Positions 11,345 through 24,168 of a stretch of DNA of 64,000 nucleotides are shown here, piece by piece. A model generated the notes under the pieces. The model was not told the DNA's origin. It ran no database searches and saw only the letters and a list, made by a program, of their open reading frames with translations. Origin of the DNA: Poecilobothrus nobilitatus (taxonomy: Eukaryota; Arthropoda; Insecta; Diptera; Dolichopodidae); the NCBI GenBank assembly GCA_947095535.1, contig OX352773.1, positions 156,525,271 to 156,589,270 on the forward strand, read 5' to 3'. Each line of letters begins with the position of its first letter. Positions within the stretch are counted from its first letter, which is position 1. The translations under genes and the position numbers were made by a program.

Positions 11345-11500
11345 GCCTTCTACTATAATAAGTCATCTTTTATTCATGTTTGAATAAGCTTCAGTTTCTG
11401 GAACCATTAATTTCACTAAACCGTTGATTACTTGGCTGTAAGAGATTCGAATGAAAGGCCGGTTTCTTACCTATAACCCCACTGGCGGGATAACTCAAAC
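11345..11500 (+). repeat. Family F dispersed repeat, copy F1
   Basis: Shares 'catttcactaaaccgttgattactt(c)ggctgta'-type sequence with F3 (47370-47530), and the preceding 'catgtttgaataagcttc' block corresponds to 'catatttgactaagctt' in F2 (22145-22260). Only fragments are present, so ends and class are unknown. Confidence 0.5.
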
Positions 11501-11533
11501 ATTACATTTACAGTAATGCAAAAATAAATTTCT

Positions 11534-11611
11534 TTCATTTTAATGAAAGTTCTTTATATCCTGCAGATATTATTCATTTTAATGAAAGTTCTTTATATCC
11601 TGCAGATACTA
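11534..11611. repeat. Tandem duplication, 39-bp unit x2
   Basis: The unit beginning ttcattttaatgaaagtt and including ctttatatcctgcag occurs at 11534-11572 and again from 11573. Confidence 0.85.
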
Positions 11612-13640
11612 GTTAGATTCTCTTCTACATGTTTTTAGGATATTATTCATAATTTTCTTTTATTTTATGTAACTAATCTACCTACAATTGATTAAATTGT
11701 TTAAAATTATATTACTTGTCTTGACAATTTGTATTTGGTCTTTTTAATTCATTCAATCTGAAAGCAAATCCGCTTAAAACAATTTTTTCTTTTCTACATT
11801 TTTTTTTTTATAACTTAAGATAATTCTAATGGAAACTATACCTTATTTATTTTTTTCATTTTATGGTTAAACTTTTGTTCACCGCAAGAAGAGATAAAGA
11901 AAACTTTCATAAAAAAAACTTAAAAAAAGATAACAGATAGAAAAAAAACAAAACGTTTTATTTTTCATTTTATTGTTGAAATTGTTAAAATCAAGCAAAT
12001 TGTGTGGGTACATTTACGGTCAGGAAACGTTTCGTGATATTACATATAAATCACTTATCACTTTTTTTTATTTTTATTTAAAAAATACAAAACACGAAAA
12101 ACTCATCAACAATTTGTTGATTACAGCATGGAAAATTGTTGCTTACTGTTATGGTTAGGATTTTGTTTTCGTTAAAAGGTGGTAAAATAAAAAAAAAAAA
12201 ATGAAACAGAGGCGGAAGTAACATGCAACAATGAAAAATTTATTCGTTTTTTTCATTTTCTTTTATATAAACCAAATTTCATTTTTACTTTGGTTTACTA
12301 ATTTAGAATCTTTTTTTTTATATTGAAGTATAATTTAAAATAGAAATTAAAAGTTCTAAATTAACAAGTTTCAAAATAAAAAAAAATAACATCTATAGAT
12401 ATTATGTTTAATTTGATTTTTTTTTTGACAATATACTGAAAATTTAATCCAAGCAATACAAGTGTTCCTCTTGGAAAACACTTACAGGATCAGAAATTTT
12501 TGCATTTATTCAAAAGTTCAAATTTTTATGAAACTGAAATTAAACATTATAAATTATTATTGAAAGTATATTATATTTCTTTTTTAATGAAGGTTGAGCA
12601 AAATAAAATTGAGATTAAAATAGTGGTGGTTACCGTCCCAAACTCCCAATAAACAAATTATTCAAAACCCTGATTTTTCAACAAAATCCTGATTTTTCGA
12701 CATTTTTATTTCAAAATATTTTTCCGACAAAAAGACTGGCTCCCTATTAGTAATTACTTTAAATTCTTCAATCAACAGTTGCTCATTTTATATATTTTTA
12801 GAGAAATGAAAATAAGATCTTAAATTTACTTTTATATTATCTTTTTTCATTATTTTCTTTTAGATCTTATTTGCTATAAAATAATAATATATAAATGAAA
12901 TGGAATCTAAAAGTAAATGAAAAAGGACGAAATAAAATTTAACATTTTTTTTAGACGTTAGTTCATTTTTAACTTTTAGACGCTATTTCCTTAGACGATA
13001 TTTTGCTGTGCCTGATCTAAAGTTTGCGATATGTGAAGTATTTGAACAACACACACTCGCTCACTATTAATGACCGAATGATATATGGCCATCTAGTCCC
13101 CAAATTACTTATAAAAATTATAATATTTTTAAGCAAATTATTCAAGTGAGTTCTATTGATTTGTTTTCATTAAATCATATTATTTAGATAAATAAAAATA
13201 ATATAAAAATTTTTACACCATCCATCAATTTGAAAGTTTTGTTTTGCTTAGTAAAAACTAATTTATTACAATATTTAAAATTAAAGTTGCAATTTAGTGT
13301 TAAAGCAAATCATTATAACTTATAAATTTTCTAACTCCAAAAATCAATAACCAAATTAAAAAATATAAAGTTTTGTAGCCGTTTTATAACACCAAGGCAA
13401 TGGTAACTAACAATTTCTTTTCTTTTCGGTTGTATTCATAACCAAAAATAAGCAAGTGATGTTATAACGAATGCAGTAATAATTATTCATAGTAATGTAA
13501 CTATAATAATGAGAGACGATAAAAAAATTAACAAACAAGCTAGTTTGCCAAAATCCATTTCTCAAAAAGACAATTCATCTAATGCTATTTGACAACAAAA
13601 GCTTTTAACAAATTGTCACTTTAAAAACCTTTTAATAAAA
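11612..13640. other. AT-rich stretch, no gene seen
   Basis: Long A/T runs. No supported coding sequence. Confidence 0.5.
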
Positions 13641-13776
13641 TTGGCAAAAGGACTTTTAACAAAATAGTATTTAAAGAATAAAAAATCCCTTCTTGTTAAT
13701 GTACGTATGTACATTATACATTAAGTTAGATTTATATGCTTTTTGCAGAAAAGTTGTAAAATGTCCCTTTTGCCAA
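13641..13776. repeat. Imperfect inverted repeat, about 13-bp arms
   Basis: ttggcaaaaggac (13641-13653) and gtcccttttgccaa (13763-13776) are inverted copies about 110 bp apart, with further weaker pairing outside. This is possibly a decayed MITE. Confidence 0.5.
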
Positions 13777-13854
13777 AAGATATTATATTAAATTACGTTT
13801 TTTCCAATTTCAAAATCGACTAACTGTCCATAAACCAAAATATTATTTAGTGCA

Positions 13855-14095
13855 AATTAAACTCCAAAAAATCCTTGTTTAACAGAGTAAATTCGATTTT
13901 GTTCTCTAAAAATTCTGATAAGGACACTATGACGACATGTATATTATTCAGGACACAAAAATTAAAAAAAAATTATAAGTTATTAAACATATTCTTATAA
14001 ATTCAACTCTTTATTAAAAGTAAAAAAATAAAATGTAACAAAAGTAAAAATTCTTCCTTTACAGGTTTGGTATTCAAAATTAATGTTTCCAATTT
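13855..14095. repeat. Dispersed repeat G, copy G1
   Basis: 'cagagtaaattcgattttg', 'ttctgataaggacac', 'ataagttattaaacata' and 'ttcttcctttacagg' recur in the same order at 19835-20035 with visible divergence. Confidence 0.55.
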
Positions 14096-14264
14096 TTAAA
14101 AGTACATACCATTTCTAATTCTAGAATGATTTTTAATGTCGATATAAAAATAATCAAAAATTTTTGTTTAGAGATATAATATAATAAGTAATTAATTTAA
14201 TTAAATAAAATTCATTAAATTAACATTTCACTTAATTAAAACAAAATAATCAAGGCAAAATGTA

Positions 14265-15075
14265 AACCAACGGTTTTTAAAAGCTCACATTTCCAAAAGA
14301 TAATACAAACTGTTTAGAATTGTGATTTGTACCAAAATTTGAAAATTTCATATGGGAAAAAAAGTGAAAATAGGTTTATTTTGCAAAATTAACAGGCTGT
14401 AAGTTCGGAACCCTAAATAACTAAAAAAACCGTTAACACACGTAAAAATATATTACAGAAGGTTTAATTAAGTTGCCTTACCGAAGAAAAATTTGTACAG
14501 GTGCCCAAGTTACAGCTGGTGTCCAAAAAAAAACAAATTTTAAACATTTGAGCGCTAATTTAGGTACACTTAAAAAGGGGGCGGTCGGTACAAACAAATT
14601 TTCTGAGGAAACTTATTACTAATTCTAAAAGTTTTTTCTTGTCTCAAAATTTCATGTGCCTGCCTAAAAGCTTACCGGAGTAGGTAGAAACATTCTGCTG
14701 AATTTGGGTTTCACATAACGGTAAAATTAAATAGTAAATTTAAAAAAAATATATAATTTTGATATTGATTTAGAAAGGTCTGTCGAATGGCGTTTTCATA
14801 TTGAAAAAATATTAAGTAAAATATGAGATATACGCAATTAAAAATAGGTTTCTTCAAAGTTGGAGTGGCTGCAGCTCCATATTGGATGGGGCTACATGAA
14901 AAAGTTATTCATTAATTAACATTAATTTTTTTATGACACCTAAACATGGTGACAATGTTTTTTCTCTATCTTTAGCGGTGCAAGAGTTTTGTAAACTGAC
15001 TGAGAGACAGACGGACAGGAACTATAGTAGGCACATTTTTCCAAAAATTTTTTTTGGAAATGTGTTAAAAATATT
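14265..15075 (+). repeat. Family C repeat, copy C2
   Basis: Starts aacggtttttaaaagctcac and cacatttccaaaag. The middle carries ttcacataacggtaaaa. It ends with gagacagacggacagg, 'aggcacatttttccaaaaa' and ttttggaaatgtgtt. The terminal inverted repeat cacatttccaaaa / ttttggaaatgtg and the shared order with C1 define the family. Confidence 0.65.
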
Positions 15076-15688
15076 TTTAGTTTAAAATAAAAAGTATTAA
15101 ATTAAATTTTTTCCTCAATTTACCCACAATATTATTTAAAAGCATTTATTGTGCTACAAATTAATTTAATTTGTAATTTTTAATTTCCTTTTTAAATCCG
15201 TGTTAAATTAAAAAAAAAAATTCAATTAAAATTCAATTAAATATTAAAGTTTCTAAATAAAAATTGTTTTTGTATAATTCAATTTAATGAGATTTTTATG
15301 TTAAGATAGAAAATGTTTGAAAATTTTGAAAATATATAAAAAAGAAAAATTTTTTCGTTTGAAATTTAGAAAATTTGCCAATAAAATCACTTAAAAATGT
15401 GAGTAAAAATAATCTCCAAATTACATATAAATCATAATATGGAGAATTTTCTTTTCACAAGATATTTTTTTTGGCAAGGTTTAGACTAAATTTAATTTAC
15501 CAATATGGAAGGGCAGAATTTGATCTATAAATATCTAGAGCCGCATTAAAAAGTTTTAATTTTTACATTCATAATTTTAAATAATTGAAAGAGATTACAG
15601 AAAAAATTTTCTTTTCCACTTCAAGCTCTAACAGAATTACACTAAAAAAATTTATTTTTTTTTTGAAATTAGTTTTTCAATAATTTTT
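15076..15688. other. AT-rich stretch, no gene seen
   Basis: Nothing recognised on either strand. Confidence 0.5.
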
Positions 15689-16612
15689 ATAACCGTATGA
15701 ACTATGTTCAAGGGTATAATAAATTTGCCATTACATTTGTGACACCTTAAACTAGTCGAGCTAGATATATAGCGTATGGATCGGGTCAGAATCGAATTCC
15801 GATAATTCCGTCCGTCCGTCCGCACGATAACTCAAAAAATAAAGGCTGAAATTTTGTTTAAGTCATTTTTGCAAAATTGTTAGTTTTGCTATTTAAATCC
15901 AGCATTTTCGGCCGTCGGGTTCGAATAGCTGCGATACAACTTCTTTCTTTATATGGAAATAACTCAGTATCTATTCAAGCAAGGTATCTGAAATTTTGCA
16001 AGTGATGAAACTTTTATGAAGTTTTTACACAACTTCTGTAAAGTTTAGTTGTGCTGGTGCAACAAGTTCGGCTAGCTGCCATACAACTTCTCTTTTTAAA
16101 TGAAAATAACTTAGTGTCTACTGAAGCTAGGAATCTGAAATTTAGTAAAGAGGTGTCGAGTTACATGAAAACAACTTAAAATGTGATTGGTTTGGAGCAG
16201 CCGGTTCAGGCTTCTTGCACCTCTTGGAACTTGGAACGTTGGGGTCTGAACTCTTACAAATGATGATCAAGTTTTATGGCTACAACTTCTGTAACATTTG
16301 GTTGTGCTGGTGCAACAAGTTCGGGTAGGTACCATACAACTTCTCTTTTTAAATAAAAATAACTCAATAACTCAGTAACCCATAACTCAGTAAACTCAGT
16401 AATAACTCAAATAACCCATTGAAGCTAGGTATCTGAACTTTAGTGAAGAGATGTTGAGTGACATGCCAAAAACTTTTATAAATTTTGAATGGTCTAGAGA
16501 AGCCGGTTCAGGCTTCTTGCGCCTCTTGGAACTTAATGCAGCTATGGGTTTGAAATCTTACAAATGATGATCGAGTTTTATGGCAAAAACTTCTGCAAAA
16601 TTTGACTGTGGT
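15689..16612 (+). repeat. Family B copy B2 (truncated at its right end)
   Basis: Opens with aaccgtatgaactatgttc and aagggtataataaat, a GTCC array (about 15808-15823) and the internal 'gaagttgtatggcaac'-type units in reverse. It lacks the cttcctcgtt end. Local slippage around 16355-16410 has multiplied 'ataactcagtaa'. Confidence 0.7.
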
Positions 16613-16863
16613 TGTTTACATAAATATTTACATATATCGTCGCCTTACAACCACAACTGACTGATAGTTTAATGAATACTAGTAATTAGTCAATTTTGCC
16701 TGTAAACATTTTTTTAAGTCATAGCATAGTCAAATTTTGTTTGAAAAATATTAACAAGGTAGTTAGAAAACTTTCTCTTTAATTCACATTTATACTCAAA
16801 ATATTAATAACAATTAATTTTTAACTCAAATAAGTAATAATAATAATAATATCAAAATAAATT

Positions 16864-17656
16864 TTATAAATCTTCTTCTGATTCCCAATCGGCTGCCGCT
16901 GGTTCTGAGGTTGTTTCTTGCCTATTTACCGAAGGAAGGCTTTCGTACCAAGAATGATAAATCTCCGGAATCGCTCAATTACGACACAATTTCAATAAGT
17001 CTTTTTGTTTTGCTGTAGATACTGGCAGGATTTTCGAATATAATTTTGGAAGTTCTTCGGGCATCATTTGAACAGCTGTTTTTGTCAAATTTCGTACTCT
17101 GGCAGCTGTAACATTTAAGTCTTTAAAATTTTCGATATAATTGTATTTAAACCTAATAATAAATGGATGATTCTTTTCGTAACGCATACATTTTATTTTC
17201 ATCCACTGTACTGAATTGCCATCGTTGTCTATTGCACGATTGTGAATAATACTTTTCGCCAATGCTTTTAAGTCTATCATATAAATTTAAAAAAATTCTG
17301 TTACTTCATAGGGTGGGGCTTTCTTCTTTCCTTTTGTTGATCGGGTCATTCGGAATATAGTAAGTTAATCATGAATGTTATATACATCGACATATTTTTT
17401 GGCAGACTCGATTGCGCTGTGCATAGAGTCCACTTCCATGTGGGAGTGGCCTGATTCCAAAAAATTGTGTTGAACTGTTTCTATTTTAGTTTTTTCAAAT
17501 TATAAAAAGGAATAATGCTGCAATAAATTGGTTGGGGTTCTGTCCGCTGCAAGTGTCTGAGAAAAGTGAAATCTCTTTCACACTTTTACGAACCGTTAAA
17601 TTGTATACGCACAATTTGCGGCACACTGAAAAAATGTAGAACAGATAGAACAATAT
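16864..17656 (-). pseudogene. Broken transposase-like gene (SDTCSGQN ... GHSHMEVDSMH family)
   Basis: Minus-strand reading from 17656 gives SVCRKLCVYNLTVRKSVKEI, then SLFSDTCSGQNPNQF (about 17530-17570), a frame change and stop, then TVQHNFLESGHSHMEVDSMH (about 17400-17470). After further stops comes VQWMKIKCMRYEKNHPFIIR, and the tail PVSTAKQKDLLKLCRN, a TGA, AIPEIYHSWYESLP and an acidic end (stop 16864-16866). The order D-x-C-x-G-Q-N, then G-H-S/T...D-S-x-H, then a C-terminal 'YH..YESLP' block is one I associate with a large set of uncharacterised, repeated, transposase-like animal proteins (from memory, the DUF7869 type). At least four stops or frame changes make it a relic. The N-terminal region is absent here, but a fragment of that region lies at 62640-62965. 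The element's terminal repeats were not found. Confidence 0.6.
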
Positions 17657-19834
17657 TTAGAACATGTATATTATTTGGATTTTACTTTAAAATAATAAAA
17701 AACAGAATAAGGTTAATTCATCGGATATTAGTAACAAAAAACATTTTACCAAACTAAAATTAATACATATCTATTTACACAAATAATATAAAAAACTACG
17801 AAATTTAAAAAAAGCATCATGGCTCAGTTAATTTTGGGATGTTTCTATTATTCCATATTTTCTTAAAAGTGAAACTTTATTATTAATATTTTTTAAATCT
17901 TTGAAAAAACTGAAAAAATTTTACGGTAAATATTATTTGCAGGCTCATCACAGGAACAAATTTAAACAACTTTCTATGACAATTTTAATTGGCATTTTAG
18001 ATTAAAATTTATTTTTTATCACCTTATCTATACCCTAAAAGACTATTACTACTAGTTAACGATTATGGCTTACTATACATTTTTATTTTTTATATTTTAG
18101 TTATCATTTTCGATTAGTGCATAAAGCAAAATAGTATTCAATTCATGCGATGTTATAAAAATTACTATGTAAAGAAAATTTCCGTGTACTACCAATTTTA
18201 TACTAAAGTAAGTAGCTAGTTGTTGAACTTTTACGAAACTGTACAGATTATATTATTTTAAAATATTTAAATTGCATGTACTATAACTTTAAATAAAAAG
18301 AAAATTTATAAAAGTCAAAAGTAAAGAAAACTTATGTTTATATATTTTTTCTTATAGAAATTTTGATCCTTCCTAATACTTTTCCATTCTTAGCAAAACA
18401 AAACATAAAATTATGAACTTTTTTTAAAAAAAATTTTTTCCTTTCAATTATTCAACATTAAATCCCATAAAGATAATTTTAAAAGACAACAATGAACAGA
18501 AAATAGAAGAAAAACTTTTGTTTTCTCTTTATTTTGTATTCTGATTTCCTTTAATTTTCAAATAATCTTCTTTGTGCATTTTTTTTTATATTATAATAAT
18601 ATTGTCTTTGTTTTTGTTATTACCATTTTTTTTCCGTTTTTATTATTAGTAATATTTAATAAACTAAAGTAACTAACGAGAAACAAAATATTTCCATATT
18701 TAAAAGGAAATAATATAACAAAACAAAAAAACAAAGAAATATTTAAATTGAATAAAATATGATAATATCTATTGTAAGTCAACGGAAATGAACTAAGCTA
18801 CTTTTTGACAATAAATTGTAAACTTCTTTGATGTTTGTTTTTGATATCGGTTCAGTTTTCATAATTTCTAAATTTTTTCCTAGTTTCTATGAACTTAAAC
18901 TTTTTCTTAATTTCTATACGAATACAATTTACAAACAACAAAATGAAAAATGAACTAATTTCAAACTCAGTATAATTAAATAAACACATCCTAAAAGTAT
19001 GCAATTTGTTACTAAAATGTTCAAAGTTGAAATTGATCTTTTGCTTGGGTTGGAGTTAAGCATGTGCTTTATTTACCATTAGTTTGAGGGTTTAACTCCT
19101 AGATGGGTTAAATTTTTTTAATTGAAAACGAATTTTTATCATTGCATTGCATATTGCATTATCCTATGTGATATAGGAATATTATATAGGTATACCTAAC
19201 TCTGAACACTCACACGTTCAGTCCGCTTTATTTATTGTATTGCGATAAACGGAAAGACTCACTATAAATAACGAGACAGATCAACGTATGATTATATTAT
19301 ATCAAAATGGATTAATTTAACAGAAATAAAAATTATTAGCATATTTTTACAATAATCAATCAGAAAATTTTCATTTTGTAAAAATCTCCCCTCCGCAAAT
19401 TTTAAAATGATTCAATTAATAGATGTGATGAATTCATTATTATAAATGTCACAATTTTCATTAGACAACGTGACGCTTAATATTATTATATTGCTTGAAA
19501 TATAGATATAACACTTTGCCAGTACTTAGAGTCAAATCCAAATTCGAAACTTTTTTTTGGACCTACATTAGTAGTATTAAGAACTTTTATTTTATATGAT
19601 TTAATTCGAAATTCTACAAATTTAAGTAAAACAATTTAAATGCCTGGAAATGGCCAAAAATGTATTGCCGAAGTATGACCTTTTTGAAAAATTTACAAAA
19701 ATAAATGCTGAATTAATAAATGTTCCAAGAAATTCAAAAATTTGTAATCAAACGATTTCTTATTTATTTTTTCATTAACCGTAGAAAACTAATTTTATTT
19801 TTAAGACTAATGTCTTAAGACACTAAATATTAGT
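17657..19834. other. AT-rich stretch, no gene seen
   Basis: No supported coding sequence or named repeat. Confidence 0.5.
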
Positions 19835-20035
19835 TGAATCGATTATCAGTCAAAAAAATCTTTCTTTGACAGAGTAAATAAATGTTTTTGTTCTCATAAA
19901 ATTTTAATAATTTTTAATATTATTGAGGACACTAAAAGGAAAAAAATAAGTTACTAAACATAATGTTTTTTCAAACTAAAAAAATAAAAATTAACATAAA
20001 TAAGAGTTCTTCTTTACAGGACGATTCATGTGTTA
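19835..20035. repeat. Dispersed repeat G, copy G2
   Basis: Same motif order as G1: cagagtaaataaatg, 'ttgttctcataaaattt', 'ttgaggacac', 'ataagttactaaacata', 'gttcttctttacagg'. Confidence 0.55.
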
Positions 20036-20438
20036 ACATTAGTATATAGTGGATTAAAGAGCTTCTACTCAAGGGTAGTTAGTTTGTTTATTATCCCGTT
20101 CAGATAGTTTATATTATGTTAAAATTGTTTAAAAACATAATGGTATATTGAAAGAACAACAAATTTTAATGATTTTTAAAAAAATAAGATTCCATATTTT
20201 TTTAAATTAAATAAAAATGTAATATAATAATATAATGCTATACCATATGCTATAGCATAAGGTCCATTTAACAAAGCCAAATATAATATCAGATTAAAAT
20301 CCACTTTTTTGTCTATAATATTGTTTTACAACTAAGGATTACACATTATACCCACAACATACTAAAATTAATAATTGAATTGGTTTAAATGCATTATATT
20401 GCATGCAATGTATTAAAAAAATATTCAATAAGTACAAA

Positions 20439-20627
20439 TTTTTTTTTTTCCTAAGCGAGGTGGGAATCTTCCAAAGACACCAAGAATTTCCCCCTTGGTA
20501 GTGTCTGATTGTTACTGACTAAACCCACCTCCCCCTTTAGCCAATATAATGGGATGAAACCCTTACCTGCGAACGCACCATATTGGCTAGGGAGTAGGGA
20601 TAGGAAAGGATAGGAAAATGGATGCGG
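20439..20627 (-). repeat. Family D copy D5, interrupted by the gap
   Basis: T run at 20439-20449 (A tail on the minus strand), then 'aatcttccaaagacacc', 'gactaaacccacctcc' and 'tagccaatataatgggatg' paired with 'accatattggcta'. The copy runs into the N gap, so its head cannot be read. Confidence 0.65.
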
Positions 20628-20827
20628 NNNNNNNNNNNNNNNNNNNNNNNNNNNNNNNNNNNNNNNNNNNNNNNNNNNNNNNNNNNNNNNNNNNNNNNNN
20701 NNNNNNNNNNNNNNNNNNNNNNNNNNNNNNNNNNNNNNNNNNNNNNNNNNNNNNNNNNNNNNNNNNNNNNNNNNNNNNNNNNNNNNNNNNNNNNNNNNNN
20801 NNNNNNNNNNNNNNNNNNNNNNNNNNN
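20628..20827. other. Assembly gap (200 N)
   Basis: Exactly 200 consecutive N. The round number suggests a placeholder and not a measured length. Translations spanning it are meaningless. Confidence 0.98.
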
Positions 20828-21299
20828 CATAATGTCATAATATATGAGTCCAGTAACCACAAAAGTGAACAAAACAAAGAGAATACCCTCCCCGAATAAT
20901 ATTATAATTGTTTGTTTATTTTGAGCTCTTCTATCATTTTTTACCCATTTTTCACTTATTGCCGAAACTCGACTATCTTTAATCTTCTTATTTAGATATT
21001 TATCATAGAATCCTTAGGGTATCCATAGAGCGTCATAGAACTTTTAGATAAACTATTTTTAAGGTTATTTGAATTAGAGCAAAAATATGTACCATATAAT
21101 TTTTTGTTTACATCAATGTCCTTTAAAACATAATATTACCTACATATATAATTTTCTTCTTATTAAGGCTATCTAGTACGGAGAAAAAATATCTCATAAT
21201 TATAATGCAGTTTTTTTCATTCGATAAGGTATTCAAAATTTACATTTTTTATTTAATTTTGAATTTGATTTTAATTTGGTAATTTATTTACCAAACCTC
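20828..21299. other. AT-rich stretch, no gene seen
   Basis: Nothing recognised on either strand. Confidence 0.5.
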
Positions 21300-21890
21300 T
21301 CAACAAGCCAGCCTTTCAATGGCAGAATAATAATAATATAATATAATAATTCAATATGATAATAATAATAGCAATAGCTGCTATTATAGTGGAGCTACCT
21401 TTCGTTCCATCATGCACAAATTTGTTACATACTGTCTACTTCATGTTGTGATTCACTAATGGCTCTGACTCTGTAGCAATGATAATAATAATAATAATAT
21501 TAATAATTAATACTAATAATAAAAGCTTCAACAGTAACAATGGTGTTCCATTCAATTATTACCTCATGGAGGAAAGTGTAATACATTACGGCATGCTGTA
21601 ACTGTTGGAAACTATCGTCACTGACGCTATGTTGTAACGGATATCATCACTGATAGCAAAATGGTAATAATAAAGGGTGAATTTATTGCTCGCTTACATT
21701 ATCACTCCGCAATTTAATGTTCCAGGATCTTTGTCTTGCCATCTTCAATCCCTACTCACTAGCCACTATACTAAATTAGGAGTTGGGGGTTTCATATGCC
21801 ATTATAATTACATAAAGGGGAAGATGGGTTTAGTCAGTAAAAGTTTGACTTAGTGTTTTTGGAAGATTTTCATATACCTTAGGCAAAAAC
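21300..21890 (+). repeat. Family D copy D3 (longest)
   Basis: Two successive AAT-rich heads (about 21325-21375 and 21480-21525), each followed by related sequence ('tgctattatagtggagct' and 'ttcaattattacctcatg'). The common body and end 'ggtttagtcagtaaaag', 'gtttttggaag', 'ccttagg' plus A-rich tail follow. The doubled head suggests an internal duplication or a dimeric element. Confidence 0.65.
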
Positions 21891-22144
21891 AGAAATAATG
21901 GTTTATTACGTCTAAATTCATTTGAAAATAGAGCAATCTTTTTGCAATATTTAATGAAAATGTATTCAACATGTTTTAGCAATTAATAGTATCAAGGTCT
22001 GTAAATACAGAATTATGTTTTTTATGTATCTATACTTAATACTTTCATTTAGTGCTTGAATGGATTTAACTCTACAGTATGAATTTTAAATGTCAAACAT
22101 AAGAGCTTTAGTGTTGCCTTTAAGTTAGAAATTTTTTATTTTGT

Positions 22145-22260
22145 TTTCTCTTTGCCACTGCTATACTCCTATAAGGAGCATATGGGACATCCACTAAGTT
22201 ATTTATTACTCATATTTGACTAAGCTTGGTAGATAGATATTAATTTTCTTAAGTCGTTGA
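22145..22260 (+). repeat. Family F copy F2
   Basis: 'taaggagcatatgggacatc' and 'ccactaagttatttatta' match F3 at 47400-47450 ('aaagagcatatagggcatcc'). Confidence 0.55.
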
Positions 22261-22899
22261 TTTAGTCAATTTTTTTATTCAAATATTACCTATTGTTTAA
22301 GAGATTATAAAACGGAAATATTTTTTTATTTCTTCTAAAAACATTTTTCAAATTATTAATTTTTATATAATTTAAAAAATTTAATGCATTTTTTTGTTAC
22401 ATCCATTACATTAAAAAAAAAATACTTTTGGTACGTCTTCTTTTATTGCAATTTAATATTACAATTCAGAAAATTTAAAATTATTCTTGCACTTTTTTTT
22501 TTAAAAAGATGAAAATTATAAAAGTTTTCGGAAGGTAACTGAATGGTAAAACTAAACCAACCACAAAAACAAATTTAAAAGTTTCATATATTGGCTGGAT
22601 AAATTACAATTTTTATTTTATTCTTTTAAAAATAATTCTAACACTTTGGAACTAAGATATTTATATGGTTCTAGTTTAAAATTGCATGAATATGTAAAGA
22701 AAATTACAAAATTATCTTTTCAAATATGTCTGTGGTTAACCATAAAATAAAATTTTATTTTTCTAAATTTGGATACGAAGTAAAATATGTTCAAAATTTA
22801 ATTTGAAAATGTTTTTATTTTTCAAAGAAAAAAACCACTAAATAAAAGTAGTAGCATGCATTTTGCCTGTCTTTTTACATACCCACATTTTCCGAAAAA
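22261..22899. other. AT-rich stretch, no gene seen
   Basis: Nothing recognised on either strand. Confidence 0.5.
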
Positions 22900-23320
22900 C
22901 AATAAAATCAGTTTAGAATACCTATTGTGACTTAAACCAAAAATTTGCAATTTTTTTTCAAAATTTGGTATATAAGAAAAATTTAAGAAAAATCAAGAGT
23001 TTGAAAAAATTTGTACACGTGACTAAAAATAATAAATTTTTATTTCTATCCCTTAATAGTTCTTAAAGAGGGGAGCTAAAAAAACATTTTTTTAGGTAAC
23101 TTAATGATAAATTTTATTTCTCTCAAAATTTAAAGGTTCCATCTAGAATAGTAACAAAGTTATGGAGAAGACACAATCTTGCAAAAAATTTGTTTCGGCA
23201 TAACAGTAAAGTTTAATACTAAATTGCAAAATATCCGTACGAAGATAATTCAGGAGTGTAATAAATTTATCATTACGCTTGTGACACCTTAAAAGAGAAG
23301 TGATAAGTATGGAAAAGTAT
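22900..23320 (+). repeat. Mixed fragments of families C and B
   Basis: The C-type middle ('cttaaagaggggagcta', 'tttcggcataacagtaaag') is followed at about 23235 by a B-type end ('aatccgtacgaag'-like, gtgtaataaatttatcatt, 'cgcttgtgacacctta'). The junction shows that one family has been broken or captured by another. Confidence 0.45.
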
Positions 23321-23864
23321 ATAATAATATGTTTTTACTCAGGATTGATTTCTAACTCGAATTACAGCGATAAGTCAAAAATAATAAGGCTACAATTTCA
23401 ATTTTATATCAATAGGTAACAGTTTTGACACTCGAAATTTACATAATTAAATATAAAGCGGTACAGGCAGATATCATATATATTTTCTAAAAGATAATAA
23501 AATTTTATAAAAAGAAGGTATTACATTATGTTCATGAGGGTATCGTATGTACAGTAAAATATGTCAACTGTACAATCATCCTCATTTTCTGTTGTTTTTG
23601 TATTGTGGAAAAAAACCTTTTTAAGATCACTCTAATGTAAAGAATTATTTAAAAAGACCCACTTTTATTATTCATTTTATAATTATCCCTTATTTTTAAA
23701 TACATTTTTCTTAACTTATAAAATTCAGTTTCACTTTGACATACTATGGACTAAAGAGTTTTGCTTAGAAGTTTCTATCGAGATTAAAATGAAAACAAAA
23801 AATCCTTCATAAAATGAAAACATAGTACTCCAGTTTGTTAGATGGGATTTTAAATATAGTCCTG
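23321..23864. other. AT-rich stretch, no gene seen
   Basis: Nothing recognised on either strand. Confidence 0.5.
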
Positions 23865-24168
23865 TTTCAATAACAAATTCTGCGGCAAAATCGGCAATTC
23901 ATATTTTCTATGACTGGTACAAATGCTTTTCGATTCTTAAAGAGTTATTTATAAAACCATTCATCTGGATTTGCTATTATATTAGATATTCCTTTTTAAC
24001 GAGTCCCTCTGTTATAGAAGTTAGATTTAACATTTTTTGGAGATGAACTCCTTCTACTGCTTTATGAACTTCTTCTTTCAGTGACGCTGAACGATATGGT
24101 ATACTAATTCTTTCTTCTTTACAAAGTTCGAGCATTATTCCTAACCATGTAAAATAATAAATTGTATC
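23865..24168 (-). pseudogene. Broken coding segment of unknown family
   Basis: The minus strand from about 24168 reads DTIYYFTWLGIMLELCKEER, ISIPYRSASLKEEVHKAVEG and VHLQKMLNLTSITEGLVKK before a TAA. After a few bases it resumes with NPDEWFYK, a stop, LFKNRKAFVPVIENM and a Cys-containing FCRRICY. Amphipathic, charged, non-low-complexity sequence over about 100 codons with only a few breaks is unusual here, so this is probably a decayed gene, most likely from a mobile element. An alternative is an exon beginning at the AG at 24141/24140. I do not recognise the family. Confidence 0.4.

Noticed and set aside
17566..17757. 63-codon open frame (+)
   Set aside because: Antisense shadow of the transposase-like relic on the minus strand.
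20537..20899. Open frames crossing 20628-20827
   Set aside because: They are made of N and only exist because the gap is translated as unknown residues.
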